A stretch of 64,000 nucleotides of DNA from Hysterangium stoloniferum. Taxonomy: Eukaryota > Basidiomycota > Agaricomycetes > Hysterangiales > Hysterangiaceae. Positions 20,490 to 31,177 of the stretch are shown piece after piece. Each line of letters begins with the position of its first letter. Position 1 is the stretch's first letter. The translations under genes were made by a program, and so were the position numbers. The notes under the pieces were generated by a model, which saw only the letters and a program-made list of their open reading frames with translations, did not search any database and was not told where the DNA came from. The stretch spans positions 310,001 to 374,000 of the forward strand of contig WHVD01000068.1 of NCBI GenBank assembly GCA_015178975.1, read 5' to 3'.

Positions 20490-21883
20490 GGGTGACCTTA
20501 TAAACCCACTCCGACGTGGGAATGTTACATTAGGCAACATTAGGCGACAGCACCCACATGCTTTGTAATACACATTCGTCTGGTCACAGCATCAACAAAT
20601 GTCTCACCAGCCATGACTCAATATCCTCCCTCCCACCCTACGTCCCATCCTTAATGCTTCTCAATGAGGAATTGTTTAGGGCTTTCTCAATACATGACGA
20701 TGTTTGCATGTTTGATGTTCCTGCTGCTGCTGGGTTATCTGATGTGGGGCAGGGATGGATGTAGGGATCAGGATTGGGAAGGGAGAGGGAAAAGGATGTT
20801 GTGAAGCCTCATTGTGTGTTAGCTTCAAATGGTCTCTGGACAAATGTCTTTGTTTGTTTGCATCTCTGTCACTGCTGCTGAAGCCAATCCCAACACTCTT
20901 ACAAAGAAGGGCAGCCGCTATCCTCATAAAGACAGGTTCGACACAGACAACATTGTTAGCATTATCCCCAATGCCACCAATGACAATAACAATGACAGAT
21001 TATTGTCGTTAACACCCACAATGACCAAAGGCAAGTTCTATCCCATCCCTTTCATACATTGGGCCATTGCCGGCATTTGACGCATTGATATAGAATCATG
21101 TGGGGAGGTGGGTTGATTTGGATGGAGAGGGGTTTATTGGGGTGGGGAGCTTGCTTAGTGGTGACAGGGGTGGATTGGAGATTATGAAGCCGACTTCATC
21201 TTTGGGGAGTTTTTGAAGATGGGTTGGGTACCATTGATGCAGCCAAATATACAGGAACACCAGCATCCACATCTGTCGGCACTTTCCTCCTCCTGGGTCA
21301 ACTTCCTCCTCCAACTCTCAGACACCTTTGTGAGTGATGGCGGGTGCCTCAGATGCACATGACTTTGTATGAACAAGTTGATCTTAATCTTAATACATTT
21401 GATGAGAGTTTGGCCAGTGCAAGGGTTGTATGTTAGGTCTCTGGATGCTTTGTATTTTATTACACCTAGATCTCGATTTTTGAAAATCACACATCTACTA
21501 AACCATTCGCATTATACCTGAAGCTCATTCTCATCTGCCGTTCATGATTTATGGTGACAAATAATTAAAGTGGCATGAATTTAACTGAATGTGCCAGAGA
21601 CTCTGCACTACTCCACATTAACCAAAAGAGATATATATTCTACCACTTAGTAAAAGAAATGATGTCTAGGTTAAAGCCCTATTAGACAAGCTTGGCAAAA
21701 CAATAATGGTAGAAATACAATTTTTATTAATACAATCAACTTTCACAATGAAAATGAACTTTATTGTGACCAAACAAACGCGACGCGAATGATGCAAATG
21801 TGTATTACAAAGCATGTGGGTGCTGTCACCTAATGTTGCCTAGTGTAACATTCCCACATCGGAGTGGATTTATAAGGTCACCC
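20490..21883. mobile_element. Mutator-like element, 1394 bp
   Basis: Inverted termini of about 125 bp: GGGTGACCTTATAAACCCAC...at the left and its complement ending GGTCACCC at 21883. They are flanked by a perfect 10-bp duplication TTCAGGTCAC (20480-20489 and 21884-21893). Long TIRs with a 9-11 bp duplication are the mark of Mutator-like elements. No transposase (MULE/SWIM) is present. The interior has exon-like frames without a recognised domain (for example about 20840-21030), so it may be a gene-capturing Pack-MULE. Confidence 0.8.
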
Positions 21884-21942
21884 TTCAGGTCACTAACTAC
21901 AAGCTTATATATGTTATACATCAGTAAGCTTGTCAGCTGTCA

Positions 21943-22030
21943 AAAGTGACAGCTGATTGACAGCTTGAATGGAAACTGACAGCTGATTGACAGCTGGAAT
22001 ACAAAGTGACAGCTGATTGACAGTTGTCAT
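21943..22030. repeat. Tandem repeat of gacagctgattgacagct
   Basis: About three units of ~35 bp containing gtgacagctgattgacagct-like words; each word is itself palindromic at cagctg. Shortly after (about 22055-22110) come repeated ctggaagcttctaga words. Confidence 0.7.
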
Positions 22031-22350
22031 GGGAAATGAACTGGGAATACCCTGGAACATGCTGGAAGCTTCTAGAAGCTTCTAGAAAGTTCCAGAAGGT
22101 TTTGGAGACAGTGGAGGCAGTTTTAACATATATGCCTTTTCATCTGTTAGGTATCATGAAGCAGTAAAATGAGGAAGGATGTCACACTCTGCCTGTTTGA
22201 ATATGGCACTGCAGACAACATATTCCAAGACAAGACAATTTTTAGAACATGTGGTTGAGGCCATACAAGGGTGCATAAAGAAATTATTTGTTCCTTTTTG
22301 CCATATCCCCATTGTTGTTTCATTTACCATTGTTTATTGAAGATGTTACA

Positions 22351-22884
22351 AACTAGGAGGATATCTGAAAACTATTAAGTATACCAAATTCTAATATACT
22401 CTAAAGGTCAGTTAAACATCTGCAAGTGATTCAAACATAATTTGGTTTTTAAAACGTTCAAAAAGTTTTAAACTCTCTCATATATTACAAACTAAAGAAT
22501 CTTTCTGAATATGAGTAGACAATAAAAAAAATTAGTAGTTTGAAACACTAATACTTTTAAAAAATACATCCCTTTAGATAGTCCATTCCATGCATATGTA
22601 TATCATTGGTACCTCTAAATACATATGTATTACTTTGGAATGGATCTGTCAATCTGAACAGATTTCTACTTGATTCAACATACCCAGAATATATAGGGGG
22701 TTTTACTTAATAAAGACAGCTGTGGTATGAAAAATTTCCAATAATATTTTACATATTTTACATGGAAATAACTACATTGCAACTTTTAAAAAACAAAGTA
22801 CTAATAAAAGTATTAGTAGGCATCTGTAAAAGGAAGGAAATTATATACAATGGAATTTGTTAAATAACTATGGGTTGTACATAA
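22351..22884 (-). repeat. Copia LTR, inverted, right part missing
   Basis: It begins ggaggatatctgaaaac, the complement of the LTR end at 14793, and follows that LTR back to about its first 150 bp. It abuts the relic of the gag-only Copia family. Confidence 0.7.
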
Positions 22885-22978
22885 TATGCTCAACAGATGA
22901 AGAAAGGGAGTACAGTACCCAATAGTATACCTTTTAGCAGGATAGAAATGCTGCACAACTCCTTCGCCTGAGGAGGTG

Positions 22979-23182
22979 TGTTAGATTTTCGGGTCAAGTG
23001 AGCAGCCAGAGTCATATAGTGACTGGGGGCATTAATTTTCACATTAATTAGCACTCTTGTTATTAGTATATAATCCCCGTAGTTACACATGTGACCCCCC
23101 ATGCGTTTATAACCAACAATATTACTCAGACAGTATCGCACTTGTCCTCTATAGGTCTGGTCTTATTTTCATTGAAAAGTTA
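22979..23182 (+). repeat. 207-bp Copia LTR (first part), split by the Gypsy element
   Basis: It starts TGTTAGATTTTCGG after the purine tract tgaggaggtg. It breaks after AGTTA at 23182 and resumes at 32072-32074 (ACA) beyond the Gypsy element. Rejoined, it is 207 bp, the same length as the two LTRs at 33256-33462 and 34300-34506, which are its reverse complement. Confidence 0.85.
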
Positions 23183-24148
23183 TGTTAGGATACACACACA
23201 GGCCGGGTCTCCAGAGAAACCCGTGGGATATCCGGTAGGACTTGGCTTCAGCTTATAGGCTGCGCCCTCGCTAGATCGTGTTGTCCAATTTCAAACAGAT
23301 GGACGGGAGTCCCAGGGAGTCTGGGCGGGGTTCGTGGGTCGTAAGTTGTAGGTTGTAGGTCGTAAGTTGTAGGTCGTAGGTCGTAAGTTGTAGGTCGTAG
23401 GTCGTAAGTCATAGGTCATAGGTCGTAAGTTGTAGGTCGTAGGTCGTAAGTTGTAGGTCGTAGGTCGTAAGTCATAGGTCATAGGTCGTAAGTTGTAGGT
23501 CGTAGGTCGTAAGTCGTGAGTCGAGATCGTTGAGAGAGATAGATGCGCCGGAGCCCATAGGCTCCGACTAGTGCGAGCGGTCTGATAAGAGTAGGGTTTT
23601 TAGGGCGGAAAATATAGTAGATTAAAGGGGGGAATCTAAGCTAATTTTCTGACTGGATTGTATGTACAACATCTTCCAGTTTAAATAGACCATGGAGTGA
23701 ATGAACATACTAATCTGGTAATAATGAAAACAAAACTAACAAAACACAAACAGGAAATGTAAACACCAAATTTGGTGTTAGGAACGGGACGGAACGGAGC
23801 AGAGTCCGAATCGTGACAAAGCATAACCCATAACGGGAAACGGAGTGGGAGTGGAGTCCTAATCATGACAGGTCATTTGACTAAAACGGGAACAGGGCTC
23901 GAATAGAGTGGTCACGGGATTCTGAGCGGGATCCAGTGACTGATGTGTGGGACGAAGACAGACATAGACAGGGACGGAGTCCAGGGGAAGTCCAGTGACT
24001 GATATGTGTCATAATGAGGTCGAACGTAACAAGTCTTGACATAACGGAGTCCAGGCGGGAAATCCTATAAATAGACGATTGGTGCTTGTAGTGTGTGGGG
24101 GCGTACGGGTTAGTGCCCAGAGTCCGGTGGGATTGTCTGGTCGTAACA
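23183..24148 (-). repeat. Gypsy 3' LTR (966 bp)
   Basis: On the plus strand it runs TGTTAGGATAC to GGTCGTAACA. It includes a minisatellite of gtcgtaagttgtag/gtcgtaggtc words at about 23337-23520, longer than in the other LTR, which explains the 77-bp length difference. Confidence 0.9.
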
Positions 24149-24298
24149 GTATCCTCCCTTTATGCCGAAGTCCCAAAGAGGCTCTAGACCTAAATAAGGT
24201 TCTTGTCGGCTACGTGCATGTGTCAAAAGTCATGTCGGTTACACATATGTGTCAAAGAGTCATGTGATCTGGAAGGTAAGGTTCAAACGCGACGAGCC

Positions 24299-24310
24299 TA
24301 TATAAAAATT
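24299..24310 (+). promoter_or_regulatory. TATA box of the antisense gene
   Basis: TATATAAAAATT lies about 50 bp before the ATG at 24359, with a pyrimidine-rich start region (ttcttcttcttcattacccc) between. This is consistent with the plus-strand gene having its own promoter inside the element. Confidence 0.5.
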
Positions 24311-24358
24311 TGAAAAAATAGAAATTTCTTCTTCTTCATTACCCCCTTCTTCGTCACT

Positions 24359-25359
24359 ATGGGACCAAAACCAACACCATGCAAGCCAATGCCTATAGCA
24401 GGGCCCTCCACGGGCACTCCGTATCGGGTGCATTGGAGTGCGGCCCAATTATTGGCGTGGCGAGAAGAGCAGCACCAGCTTCGTGAAGCAGCAGAGAGAG
24501 AGGTGAGGGAGGCTGAGGAGGCCCTGGACAGAGAGTACCAGGAAGCATTGGCCATGGAGGAAGAGGCCGCGGAGGAAGAGGCCACGAAGGAGAGGGAACG
24601 TGAGGTGGAGGAGGCTGCGCGAGTGGCTGTGGAGAATGCCTGGGTGGCTGCAGAGAAAGCCCAGTTGGCCGCGGAGAGGGCCGCCATTGTTGTGGGAAAA
24701 GTAAGTCCCAAATTTCACTTGTTGAACTTTACTGACTTGTGATTTTCAGCGCAAAGTGACAGAGGTGGAGTGGGAGTCCGAGGGGGAGCCAGAGAGCCCC
24801 CAAAAGGTAGGCCTCATGTCCGTGGAATACCCGCGGAAACTGACCATATCAACAGAAGGCAAGGAAGGCGGTGCCAGTCCGTCTTCCAATGGGGAACAAG
24901 CTGCGGTGTTCCGGTTGCAACGACCAGAACACGGAATGCAACCGAAAGGCCGGCCGGGGGCCAGGGTGTTACCAATGCGCGCACCTCAAGGCGAGGTGCT
25001 CGCTTGTGCACGAGCAGGCCACGGGGTCTGGGATGTGAGACATAAGCGGAACGGATGGGTTGTCCAGGTTGGACGAGGTCCTTGGACGGATCGCCGAGGG
25101 CATCGAGGCCCAAAATGAGTTGCTCCAGAAGAGCAACAAGGTCCACATAGTAGTGGCGAAGGAGCTGTGCGGACTCCGCGAGGAATTTTGGAAGTTCCTG
25201 GCGGAGTATGGTGGCTATGTTTATGAGGAGCTGCAAGTCGGGAGTTCCGAAGATGCCGGATCAGATGAGGACGGGGTTGACACGGAGGTTGCGGAGCTTC
25301 CTGAGGAAGTAGCTGAGGCGGTGGGGAAAAAGGACAGCCCCATAGAAGTAGATGAATAA
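24359..25359 (+). CDS. Antisense gene in the Gypsy element: coiled coil and Zn2Cys6 cluster
   Basis: Exons 24359-24700, 24750-24806 and 24856-25359; both introns are 49 nt with GTAAGT/GTAGGC donors and CAG acceptors, and all junctions are in frame (300 codons). Residues ~1-113 are an acidic, heptad-rich helix (EAEEALDREYQEALAMEEEA). Around residue 150 comes C-SG-C-x6-C-x9-C-YQ-C-x6-C followed by SLVH, the spacing of fungal Zn2Cys6 DNA-binding clusters. A second coiled coil follows (SRLDEVLGRIAEGIEAQNEL), with an acidic tail. One in-frame TGA at 25036-25038 separates cluster and second coil, so this copy is nonfunctional or read through. It lies between the Gypsy chromodomain and 3' LTR on the opposite strand. 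Role unknown; binding DNA or tethering a partner is inference. Confidence 0.7.
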
Positions 25360-25568
25360 AATAATAGAAATAATAGAACTTGATAATAATCTGAACATAA
25401 AAGTAAAGCGTGAAAACATAAAAAATAAAAGTCAAAGCCAAAGTCCGCGGGGAGTCCGCTTAAAGACTTGACAAGACATGTCAGAACCTGTAAAAGCAAA
25501 GAGAGACATAGGGCGACAGGGAATAGTGAAAATGAGTCTAAACGTAACACGGGGTCCACGGAGTGCAG

Positions 25569-27010
25569 TCAAAGAGAAGATAGTAGTCCAGGTTTGAGTG
25601 GGTAAGCTGTATGAAAGTCAGTAACGATTTCCGTGGCATTACCGAGTTCCGTGGCGAAAATCCATGAGGTCTCTTCATCGGTGCCCTCGTAACCCGCCCA
25701 CTTGACCAAGTAAAGCAGTTTACAAGTGCATCGATGCTTGTCAATTTTTGAATCTAAAATCTGTGAGATTTCAAACTCGGGTTCTCCGTCAATGACGACA
25801 GGAGGAGGTGGAGATTGCACACGATCTGGGATAGTGTTAACAGTACAAGGTTGAAGCATAGAAACATGAAATACTGGGTGTACCGCGCGCATGCTATCCA
25901 GAAGCCGTAGAGTCCAAGAAACTGAACCTACTTGTGCAATGATTTCAAATGGACCTAAATATTTTTCAGCAAGCTTTTTTGATGGACGGGTAGTCCTAAA
26001 GAATTGAGCTTTGACATAAACTCGGTCACCTATCTTGAAGTTGGGTGGCAGGATCTGGTGTTTGTCCGCTGAATGTTGGTATTGCTCTTGGGCGGACTTT
26101 ATTGCAGTCCAGAGTTTCTCGTGGAGCTCGTGGAGGTCCGCGGTGAACTCTTGAGCGCGAGCAGAGGCGAGATTTCATTCTGGATGTACTGTAATATTTG
26201 GATTATATCCTTTATTTGCAAAGAATGGGGAAACGCCAGTAGTGGCCAAAGATGCATTGTTGTAAGCAAACTCTGCAAGTGGTAACAAGGATTTCCAATT
26301 GTCCTGTTGATAATTGCAATATACGCGGAGATATTGTTCCAAGGTCTGGTTGATGCGTTCGGTTTGTCCGTCGCCTTCCGGGTGATGTCCGGACGTGAAA
26401 TGTAAAGTCATGTCCAAGGATTTTCCAAGGGATCTAAAGAAGTGAGACACGAACTCTGATCCTCTGTCGGAAGTCACATGGGACGGAACTCCGTGCTTGG
26501 AAAATACATGGATGATGAAAAGTTCCGCTAACTGCACGGACGTAATTGTATCATAAGTAGGGATGAATATACCTTGTTTTGAGAATCTGTCAACAATGAC
26601 TAGAATAGCAGAAAAGCCTTCGGAATCCGGTAGGTGTTCAATGAAATCCATAGAGATAGAATTCCATGGGTGTTCCGGTACGGGGAGTTGTTTCAAAAGG
26701 CCATATGGCTTGTGTCGCTGAGATTTCGAGCGGGGACAAGTAGTGCAAGATTTACACTAGTGCTTAACGAATCCACGGAGTCCGGGCCAAGTATATTCTC
26801 TTCTTATTAATGATAGAGTCTTGTTGTACCCGAAATGTCCTGAGAGTGGATGATCATGTTTGTATTGAAGGATCCTGAGGCGGAGGCCGTCGGAGTCCAG
26901 TACATAGATGCGATCGTCAAGTCTAATGAAACCATGCTGATCAAGAGACCACCGAGGTTGATCGGGGTCTGCAGAATTGTCCAGATGAGCTTTAGGAGGA
27001 TGGTCACACT
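25569..27010 (-). CDS. Gypsy integrase and chromodomain (broken frame)
   Basis: From 27010 downward: the zinc-binding HHCC part (HDHPLSGHFGYNKTL ... a stop ... CKSCTTC). Then the catalytic core with D in SMDFIEHLP, D in HVTSDRGSEFV and E in HHPEGDGQTERINQTLEQYL. Then a GPY/F-like module (KYLGPFEIIAQVG, HPVFHVSMLQP), and a C-terminal chromodomain (LVKWAGYEGTDEETSWI). It pastes element cDNA into chromatin; the chromodomain would bind a histone mark. Stops at about 26172 and 26758, and frame changes, inactivate it. Confidence 0.88.
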
Positions 27011-27560
27011 TAATTGAATATACAAAATTTTACTGAATAATCCTCATATTTTCCAAGTGAGTCTATTCCTTCTGGCCATGACAACTTATTCTATGCATTT
27101 ATATTTAATTACCTGAAATTTCATCTTTAAAATATGCATGCCTTTTTAAAATACACACAAATGACATAGTTACACAAGATTATTTGGGTTAACCCAGATT
27201 ATTTGGGTTAACCTAGATTATTTGGGTTAACCTAGATTATTTGGGTTATGACTTAATCTTTGGGTTATGATTTATTCTCTTGTATACAAGCAAACTTTCA
27301 AATATATTTCATATAATTTGAATTTTGTTGGTTTAGAGAGTTAACCAGAACTATCTGGGATACCAATCCCCATTGTGCAATTTATTCCAAAAGAATAATC
27401 TACAGATGATTGTTTGACTAAATTTTGTCAGATATAGGATAAATATTAATATCTTTGCATTCTTCAGAGTGATACCTAATCAACTGAATTTGATTAAATA
27501 TTAAATTTACAACAAACAATATAACTATATATACTTTAGTGGATAAATAACTTTTAAAGT
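27011..27560. mobile_element. AT-rich insertion in Gypsy pol
   Basis: About 540 bp of very AT-rich, non-coding DNA separates the end of RNase H ([11 protein letters not shown]) from the integrase zinc domain (KCDHPP), where related elements have continuous coding. TTAA-like bases border both ends. It includes 4-5 tandem units of about 20 bp with the palindrome GGGTTAACC (about 27180-27260). Element type unresolved. Confidence 0.5.
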
Positions 27561-28402
27561 TTTGGGTTATCCTCCTTAGTAACTGGGTCTAGCGGAATTG
27601 CCAATAGAATATCTTGATGTAACTTCTCGATATCCATAATGATAATTCCACGGACAATGGGATTGACGAGGAAAGTTGCACGGACCGATGCGGTAAGTTG
27701 TTGATTCGTGAAAATAGGTTTCAGATTGTGTGGATTTACCGTTGCATAGTCGTTGCTCCCCTCTTTAGGATAGACGTCCCATCGTCTAGTTAAAGTGTCA
27801 GGTTTGCCGCCGAGGCGGCCGGGTCGAAAACGGATAATCATGTTGAAGGCAGATAGATATTCAGACCAGCGGGCCTGCCGGCGGGTCAACAGTTTTGTGG
27901 TAGAAAAATATTCCAGGTTTTTGTGATCCGTTACAATGTCAATAGGAGCTCCTGAGCCTTCCAAATAGTGTCGCCACGCTTTGAAAGCTGAAAAGATTGC
28001 CAGAAGTTCTTTATCATGAATGTCATAGTTGAGCTCTGCTCCGGTAAAAGTCCAGGACAGAAAGGCCATGGGGTGGACCTTTCCGTCGGAGTCCTGGATA
28101 GACAGAATGGCTCCAAGTGCATAATCCGAGGCGTCCATTTCAACAATGAGCGGGAAGTCTGGTTTCCAATGCAACAGGATAGGAGCTGTAGAAAAAGAAT
28201 TTTTTAAAAGATTGAAAGCTTTTTGACACTTATCATTAAAGTTCCACAGAGTACCCTTACGTAAGACGGGCAAGGGGTACTGTGATGTCGGAATATCCAC
28301 GGATAAACCGTCTGTAAAAATTGGCAAAGCCGAGGAAGGATTGTATATCTTTGACTTTTCGGGGTTCGGGCCAATCTTTGATGACTTGCACTTTAGTTTC
28401 AT
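27554..28402 (-). CDS. Gypsy RNase H and linker
   Basis: The frame contains [17 protein letters not shown] (first Asp), [20 protein letters not shown] (Glu), [10 protein letters not shown] (Asp) and [18 protein letters not shown], all typical of Ty3/Gypsy RNase H, followed by the linker toward integrase. Its frame differs from that of the RT before it. It would degrade the RNA strand during reverse transcription. Confidence 0.88.
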   Translation of the reverse strand: MKLKCKSSKIGPNPEKSKIYNPSSALPIFTDGLSVDIPTSQYPLPVLRKGTLWNFNDKCQKAFNLLKNSFSTAPILLHWKPDFPLIVEMDASDYALGAILSIQDSDGKVHPMAFLSWTFTGAELNYDIHDKELLAIFSAFKAWRHYLEGSGAPIDIVTDHKNLEYFSTTKLLTRRQARWSEYLSAFNMIIRFRPGRLGGKPDTLTRRWDVYPKEGSNDYATVNPHNLKPIFTNQQLTASVRATFLVNPIVRGIIIMDIEKLHQDILLAIPLDPVTKEDNPKL

Positions 28403-28946
28403 CCATGCGGAGTCCGTCAGGTCCCATCAAGAAACCTAGGTATTCCACGGAGTCCGTGTCAAAAGTACATTTTTTACCATTTGCGAATAAACCATGTTTT
28501 CTCAGTCTCCGGAGAACTTCATGGACTTGTTTGTCGTGTTCCGCGGGATTCTCGAAGTAGATAAGAATGTCATCCAAGTAAACAATGACGCATACATCAA
28601 GCATGTCGCAGAAAATGTCGTTGATAAAATGCTGAAAAACAGAAGGAGCATTGGTGAGACCAAAAGGGATCACCAACCACTCAAAGGCCCCATAGCGGGT
28701 TCTAAAAGTGGTTTTCCATTCGTCGCCCATGGCAATCTGGACCAAATGATAGGCATGTTTGAGATCTATTTTGGTGTAAATCTGGGCATTCCGCAGAGTA
28801 TCGAGCAAATCAGATATCAGTGGGAGTGGATATTTGTCCTTTTTGGTGACAGCATTGAGGCCTCTGAAATCAACACATAGTCTAAGGGATCCATCCTTAT
28901 TTCTGACAAACAGAACAGGTGCTCCAAAGGAGACTTTGAGGGTCAA
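28257..28946 (-). CDS. Gypsy reverse transcriptase
   Basis: Motifs in order: [20 protein letters not shown] then [39 protein letters not shown] and the catalytic [11 protein letters not shown], then [11 protein letters not shown] and [12 protein letters not shown]. It is the polymerase of the element. The active-site YLDD is intact, but the frame is shifted against both neighbours. Confidence 0.9.
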   Translation of the reverse strand: MTLKVSFGAPVLFVRNKDGSLRLCVDFRGLNAVTKKDKYPLPLISDLLDTLRNAQIYTKIDLKHAYHLVQIAMGDEWKTTFRTRYGAFEWLVIPFGLTNAPSVFQHFINDIFCDMLDVCVIVYLDDILIYFENPAEHDKQVHEVLRRLRKHGLFANGKKCTFDTDSVEYLGFLMGPDGLRMDETKVQVIKDWPEPRKVKDIQSFLGFANFYRRFIRGYSDITVPLARLT

Positions 28947-29878
28947 ATAAAACCTATGGACAAATGTTCATCCAGGAAATCACAGATTGCGGATAGTTCC
29001 GTGGACGAAAGCGGGTAAATATGTCCTAGGGGTGGCTGGGTGCCATCTTCAAGATCGATTTTCAAGTTGTATTCTCTGTGAGGCGGAAGCCGGTCAGCTT
29101 TCCACTTGCTAAAAACATCCGCGAAGTCATGATATTTCTCCAGGACGCCTTCTAGGTCAGCGGCTTGCTCAGACTCAGATACTGGTGTTGAAAAACGTCC
29201 AGTTGCTTCATCAATTTTTAAGTTGATAGTGAACACCTGGGACCCATCCATTTTTGAAGCCCTAATAAAAGCTGCAGCATTAATCAGAGAAATGGACGGA
29301 GGTGCTGTGGGTTCCGGGGAAGCTGTAGGTGCCGTAGGGATCACAGGAGTCCTCGAGACTGCAGGTGCCGGGAAGGCCATGGGTGTCGTGGAGGCCGAGA
29401 CAGGCGCAGTTTCCTTGGTCACCGCAGGAGTCCGGAATGTTATACTGTTAGCTATCCAGTCAATCAATGGATTGTAGCGGGTAAGCCAGTTATGTCCTAG
29501 GACCACCGAGAAACTTGAGTCTAACTGGGTCACATAGAAAGTGACCAATTGAGATGTTCCACATGGGAAACTGATGGGTAAATCACAAGCTTGGGTAACT
29601 ACCAAATTGCTTGTGCCATCAAAGAGGCAGAGGCCGACGGGATTTATCGAATAGGTTGACAAAAAAATGTTTTGCGTGAATTTTGTATCTAAAAAACAAG
29701 GAGTCGAGCCAGAATCTATGAGAGCTGAAAAAACGAATTTCGGGATCATATTAGACATAAGCTTAACGAAAAATGAATCAGAATGTGAGAGAGCGGATGC
29801 GTTGAGATGAGTAAACTCTTGAATGCGCGGAGAGGCAACGCAACCCCCAACCTGCATGGAGTCCATGGGGTTGCTCAC
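28943..29878 (-). CDS. Gypsy protease region
   Basis: It contains the retroviral aspartic-protease motif in [15 protein letters not shown], then [18 protein letters not shown] Pro/Ala/Thr-rich spacer follows and then the lead-in to RT ([20 protein letters not shown]). It overlaps the gag frame by a GTGA in another frame, as expected of a gag-pol frameshift or of decay. Confidence 0.85.
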   Translation of the reverse strand: MSNPMDSMQVGGCVASPRIQEFTHLNASALSHSDSFFVKLMSNMIPKFVFSALIDSGSTPCFLDTKFTQNIFLSTYSINPVGLCLFDGTSNLVVTQACDLPISFPCGTSQLVTFYVTQLDSSFSVVLGHNWLTRYNPLIDWIANSITFRTPAVTKETAPVSASTTPMAFPAPAVSRTPVIPTAPTASPEPTAPPSISLINAAAFIRASKMDGSQVFTINLKIDEATGRFSTPVSESEQAADLEGVLEKYHDFADVFSKWKADRLPPHREYNLKIDLEDGTQPPLGHIYPLSSTELSAICDFLDEHLSIGFI

Positions 29879-31141
29879 TCTTTTTTTGAGTCGGACGCCG
29901 GTTTGTCCTTCGACGGGGTATCCGTGGAAGCCTTGGCTGTTCGTCCCTTAGAAGAGTTTGCTTTTGCCAGCGGACATTCCGGGACTCGATGGCTGGGTTT
30001 CCCACACAATAGACAGAGGTTGTTGTCCATACGACGTTGTCTTTCTTGTGGGGTCAGTTTGCCATCGGGTCCGAGTTTGCCTGAGAGGTTGGGTTTTCCG
30101 GCTTGCTTGCTGGACTGTTGACCTTTGTTGTTGTCCTTATTGTCCCTGTTGTTGTTGTTTGAAGACTTCTTGTCGTTCTTCTTGTCGGATTGTGTGGAGT
30201 TGCTGGTTGATGAATTATTGGTATTGTTTTTATTGTCCTTGGACTTGTTTACTTTGTCTGCGGACATCTCGTGGGCAACTTCCGCGCGACGTTCCCAATA
30301 ACGTGCATCTGCGTTTTGAGCCTTGAGGCGCATATGGGACAGGGTTTTTGGCTTGCCATCTTCTCCTTTTGAGACTTCGTCTTTAAGGCGGGATGGCAGA
30401 CCGGCATAGAATTGGTGGCGGAGAGTGGGATCACTGACAACGAGCGGCAAGATTGTTGAATTGGACGATGTAGTCCATGATGCGCTGCGTGTCCTTCATA
30501 CGAAGATTTGTGAGGCTATTCTCGGCTTCTCCTGTCGGGTCATACAGGCCAAAGTTGGTTTCAAGCTCCTCAACAAAAGCATCCCAATTTTCAAGCCAAA
30601 GCGGCTCATCCTCGGAAATCCCGCTAAAGGCCGGTTCGAACCATTTCAACGCAGATCCCGATAAATATGAAAGTGCGGAGTTGACTTTTCGGGAGTCCGT
30701 GGAGAATGCAGCGGCACGATCATGGAAATTGAAGCGACATTGCATGAGGAAAGTAGAGAGTTTGTTTGGGTTGGAACCTGTGAAGGGTTCCGGAGCATTG
30801 ACTTTCGACCGTGGAGGTTCTTGTTCCTTTTTCTTTCGTTCTTCAAGCAGGTGCGTCATGAATTTATCTATTGTTCCTGCTAAAAATTCAGAAGTAGGGT
30901 CCCTGAAATGTGGTCGTTCAACAGGCGGAGGATCTTCGACACCTTTGCCTTTGTCGGGGCCCACGGATTCTTCCTTGTGCTCGGAGTCGCCCTGGTCTTC
31001 CGGGACTTCTTCGATACTGGCTTCCTCCACGGGTTCCGACTGGTTCGCAAGCGTCTGGCTGGTATACAGAGTTAATGGGGAATGAAGAGTTGACGGTCCA
31101 GGTAATGATGCCTGTGCGCGTGTATTTCTTCTTGGTGGCAT
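29875..31141 (-). CDS. Gypsy gag (frameshifted)
   Basis: It starts at ATG 31141, 37 bp inside the 5' LTR. The capsid-like part contains HFRDPTSEFLAGTIDKFMTH, RSKVNAPEPFTGSNPNKLST and LSYLSGSALKWFEPAF. One frameshift at about 30431-30450 joins ...NLAARC to PLVVSDPTLRHQFYAGLPS. It ends with a zinc knuckle CLLCGKPSHRVPEC (C-x2-C-x4-H-x4-C) and a Lys/Ser/Asn-rich tail. It builds the particle and binds RNA. Confidence 0.88.
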
Positions 31142-31177
31142 AATGAAAACAATCTGCGAGTACTAGTCAGAAAATAC

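Noticed and set aside
10350-21883. One 11.5-kb Mutator-like element using the TIRs at 10350 and 21883
   Set aside because: The 10-bp duplication pairs 21883 with 20490, and the sequence before 10350 does not carry it.
23291-23520. A protein with repeated LRPTTYN or DLRPTTYN units
   Set aside because: The frame is a by-product of the gtcgtaggtc minisatellite in the Gypsy LTR; the same happens at 31266-31466.
29807-30326. Plus-strand proteins opposite gag
   Set aside because: They are shadows of the gag frame; the antisense gene at 24359 differs in having introns, a TATA box and a zinc cluster.
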